From Opisthorchis felineus (Eukaryota > Platyhelminthes > Trematoda > Opisthorchiida > Opisthorchiidae), in NCBI GenBank assembly GCA_004794785.1, contig SJOL01008988.1:532963-596962 (forward strand): DNA of 64,000 nt. The letters are read 5' to 3'. The notes below the pieces were generated by a model. It did not search any database and was not told where the DNA came from. It was given only the letters and a program-made list of their open reading frames with translations. A program made the translations under genes and the position numbers. Positions 57,601 through 60,226 of the stretch are shown in pieces; within the stretch, counting starts at the first letter, position 1; each line of letters begins with the position of its first letter.

Positions 57601-60178
57601 CCCAATGTCTCCAGCCATGCGCAGAAAGTATTACGGGGACCCCATCCTGGAAGGCGTACCGCACCAACAACACCCAAACTCTTCATGATCTCTTTCATAC
57701 CCTTCTGCCAAGTCAGACGTTGTCCACCTCGCGGTTTCCGCTAATCTGAATGAATCACAGGCACTCATTTCGGTAGATGGTGTTTCGACATGCGTAGCAC
57801 ATGACCGAGCCACCGTAGTTGATGGTGCTAGATGTTTTTGGCGATCGAAATACCAAGAGTATCTAGAGACATGTAGTCAGTGAGGCAGCGACTAGTTCAC
57901 TTGTTGAGTGGATCCAACACTACGATTTCCGTAAATAGCAACGTATGAGTTGGCAGGATGGACCAACTGAGGCTATGAAAATTCTTGTTGTCACTGGTGC
58001 GGTCCGTCACCCGAGGAGACGTCCACGTCAACCTGCTTATGCTTAGTTGGAAGCACCCCAAAATATGGCCGCAAAATGATGTCAGTGGCGTCCCTTCTGT
58101 TACTTTCAATCCAAGTCGTTTTTCGAGGAGTTGAATAAATTTGTAGTTTATTCCTAGCCTGTTTATTACAGCTCCTTCGGTTTGCTATACGATGAATATG
58201 CACACTATGGTGTCTGTATACAATCCGGGGTGGAAAGACTGTAAGAGCGTTGTCATCAAAAAATCTCCACAGACATCCCAAACGGCACCATCAGCTGCCT
58301 ACTTCCCCCGACCCAAAATTGTCACCTAGTTGTGGCGGCCGGGCTTCAGTGCAGCAATGATCCCGTTAGCTATGCTGGCTGTAACTCAGTTCCCAAAAGT
58401 TCAACGATGCCAGGGAGGCCAATGACAAGGAACCCAGCGAAGAACAGCGAGTCCTTGTACTGCGAGAAATCGTATTACCAGGCGGTCTGGAGATAAAGTC
58501 TTACTGTCCCCTACAATAGGAGTGTGAAGATAGTAAGTTGTTTCCCCCATGCCACCAGCATGTCCATATTCATGGAAGCAGCAGTTCTGCCTTCCCACAA
58601 GAAAGGATGGGTGAGGAAAGGTTGACCCTGAAATCCGCACACTCTGATCGCCCAACGGTTGACCGCGACTACCAGCGCATTATTCAATACGATCGAAATA
58701 CCTTCAAAACCAAAGAGTCCGGTGCTGCTCAAAAGGCACCTGCTGTACGCAGCCGCATCAGGAGTCAGACAACTGTGCTTTACGCCCTGTAGTGTTTCCG
58801 AAGCTAACATTGCGACAAGTCTTATTTGAAATCAAGGCACTTGTCAGGTACACTTAGTGTACGCCATCGCGCGGTCGGTTTCCTATTTCTGAAGAGGTTA
58901 CTGAAGCGAAATGCTTTAGAGCAGCCACACCTTTGATGGATGCCAGAATGATCCTTCGATAGGCGTGTTTGATCTTCAAACGGGCGACTGATAGAGACAA
59001 TTTCCAATGGATCGTGCAACGATGTAATGGATTTTCAGTTGCATCTGGCTTTCTTGAACAGATGGAATGCCTTGTATCCATTTTTGGAATGGAGGTGCCA
59101 TGACTGGGATGTCAAGTCATTACGAGCAATGCATCTCCCGTGTCGCCAAGCCAGACTAGAACAATAACCGTAAAGCCAGGTGTTTTACCACGAAGAGGTT
59201 TTGTAATTCCATGATAAAAACGATTCTAATTATTCGAACTTGGATAAGTATCGAGCTATCGTGCGTTCCTTCGAACCATACACTGCACCAGGCAGCAACT
59301 CAGCCGTTAAGGCGCGAATTAACTCACCGGTAGGTTCGAACCCAACACTGGCTTTTCGATTGTATCTATTTAAGCTTGGGAACTCTGGAATTATTTCATC
59401 CCTCCTGCTTCCTGTGAATTGCGTGGCGGGTGTGCACTGATATAGTGCCACATTCCAACGATTATTCTCATCAGTCTACATACCCTGGACTCAACTGTCG
59501 GCCGAGTCCAATCAGGAAGGGCCCGCTGGGCTGGGGGCTAGCAGTGCTGACATCGACCGTGTAACCTGACAGCCCATGGCAAGTGGGATTTTGCTTGTGT
59601 TATATCAGTTGTTTATGGAACCAGAAAGTTTCCGTGCTCTGGGGGAGGCCTTTCCTTCAGGCCAGATTGTGACCGCAACAATACTTGCTGTCTAAATTCT
59701 TGACGGACCTCGCCTCATGGAGAGAGCCTTCCGCCGGAAGTGCATCCTGGGAGTTTCTTAAACTAATAATAATCAGGGAGACGCAGTCCCCGAGTTTCCG
59801 TCAACCTTACGTTCTACTTGAATCCAAATTGCACGAAATTAGCGTACACCCGAGAGATTCAGCTGGGTTCCAGGCAAGTCTCTCGTCGGAACCAAACTGG
59901 TATGCAAATCAGTGTATTTCGCTAATTTCGTCCAATCTGGGTTCAAGTAGAACATAGAGTTGACGGAAACTCGGGGACTGCGCCTACCTGATGAGCCCCA
60001 AGAAGGGCGAAACCGGTCGTGGGCTGTCGAAGAGTTTTCAGCAACCTTGTGAGTAGTTTCCTTCATGAAAATATACTGCGATATCTCGAATATCGTACCA
60101 ACTGAAACATGAGGCGGCCTGTGTGCAGCACATNGGCTGCGCCCTTTGTGACGACAACAGCTCGAATGCTCAGTCGTT

Positions 60179-60226
<48 letters not shown>

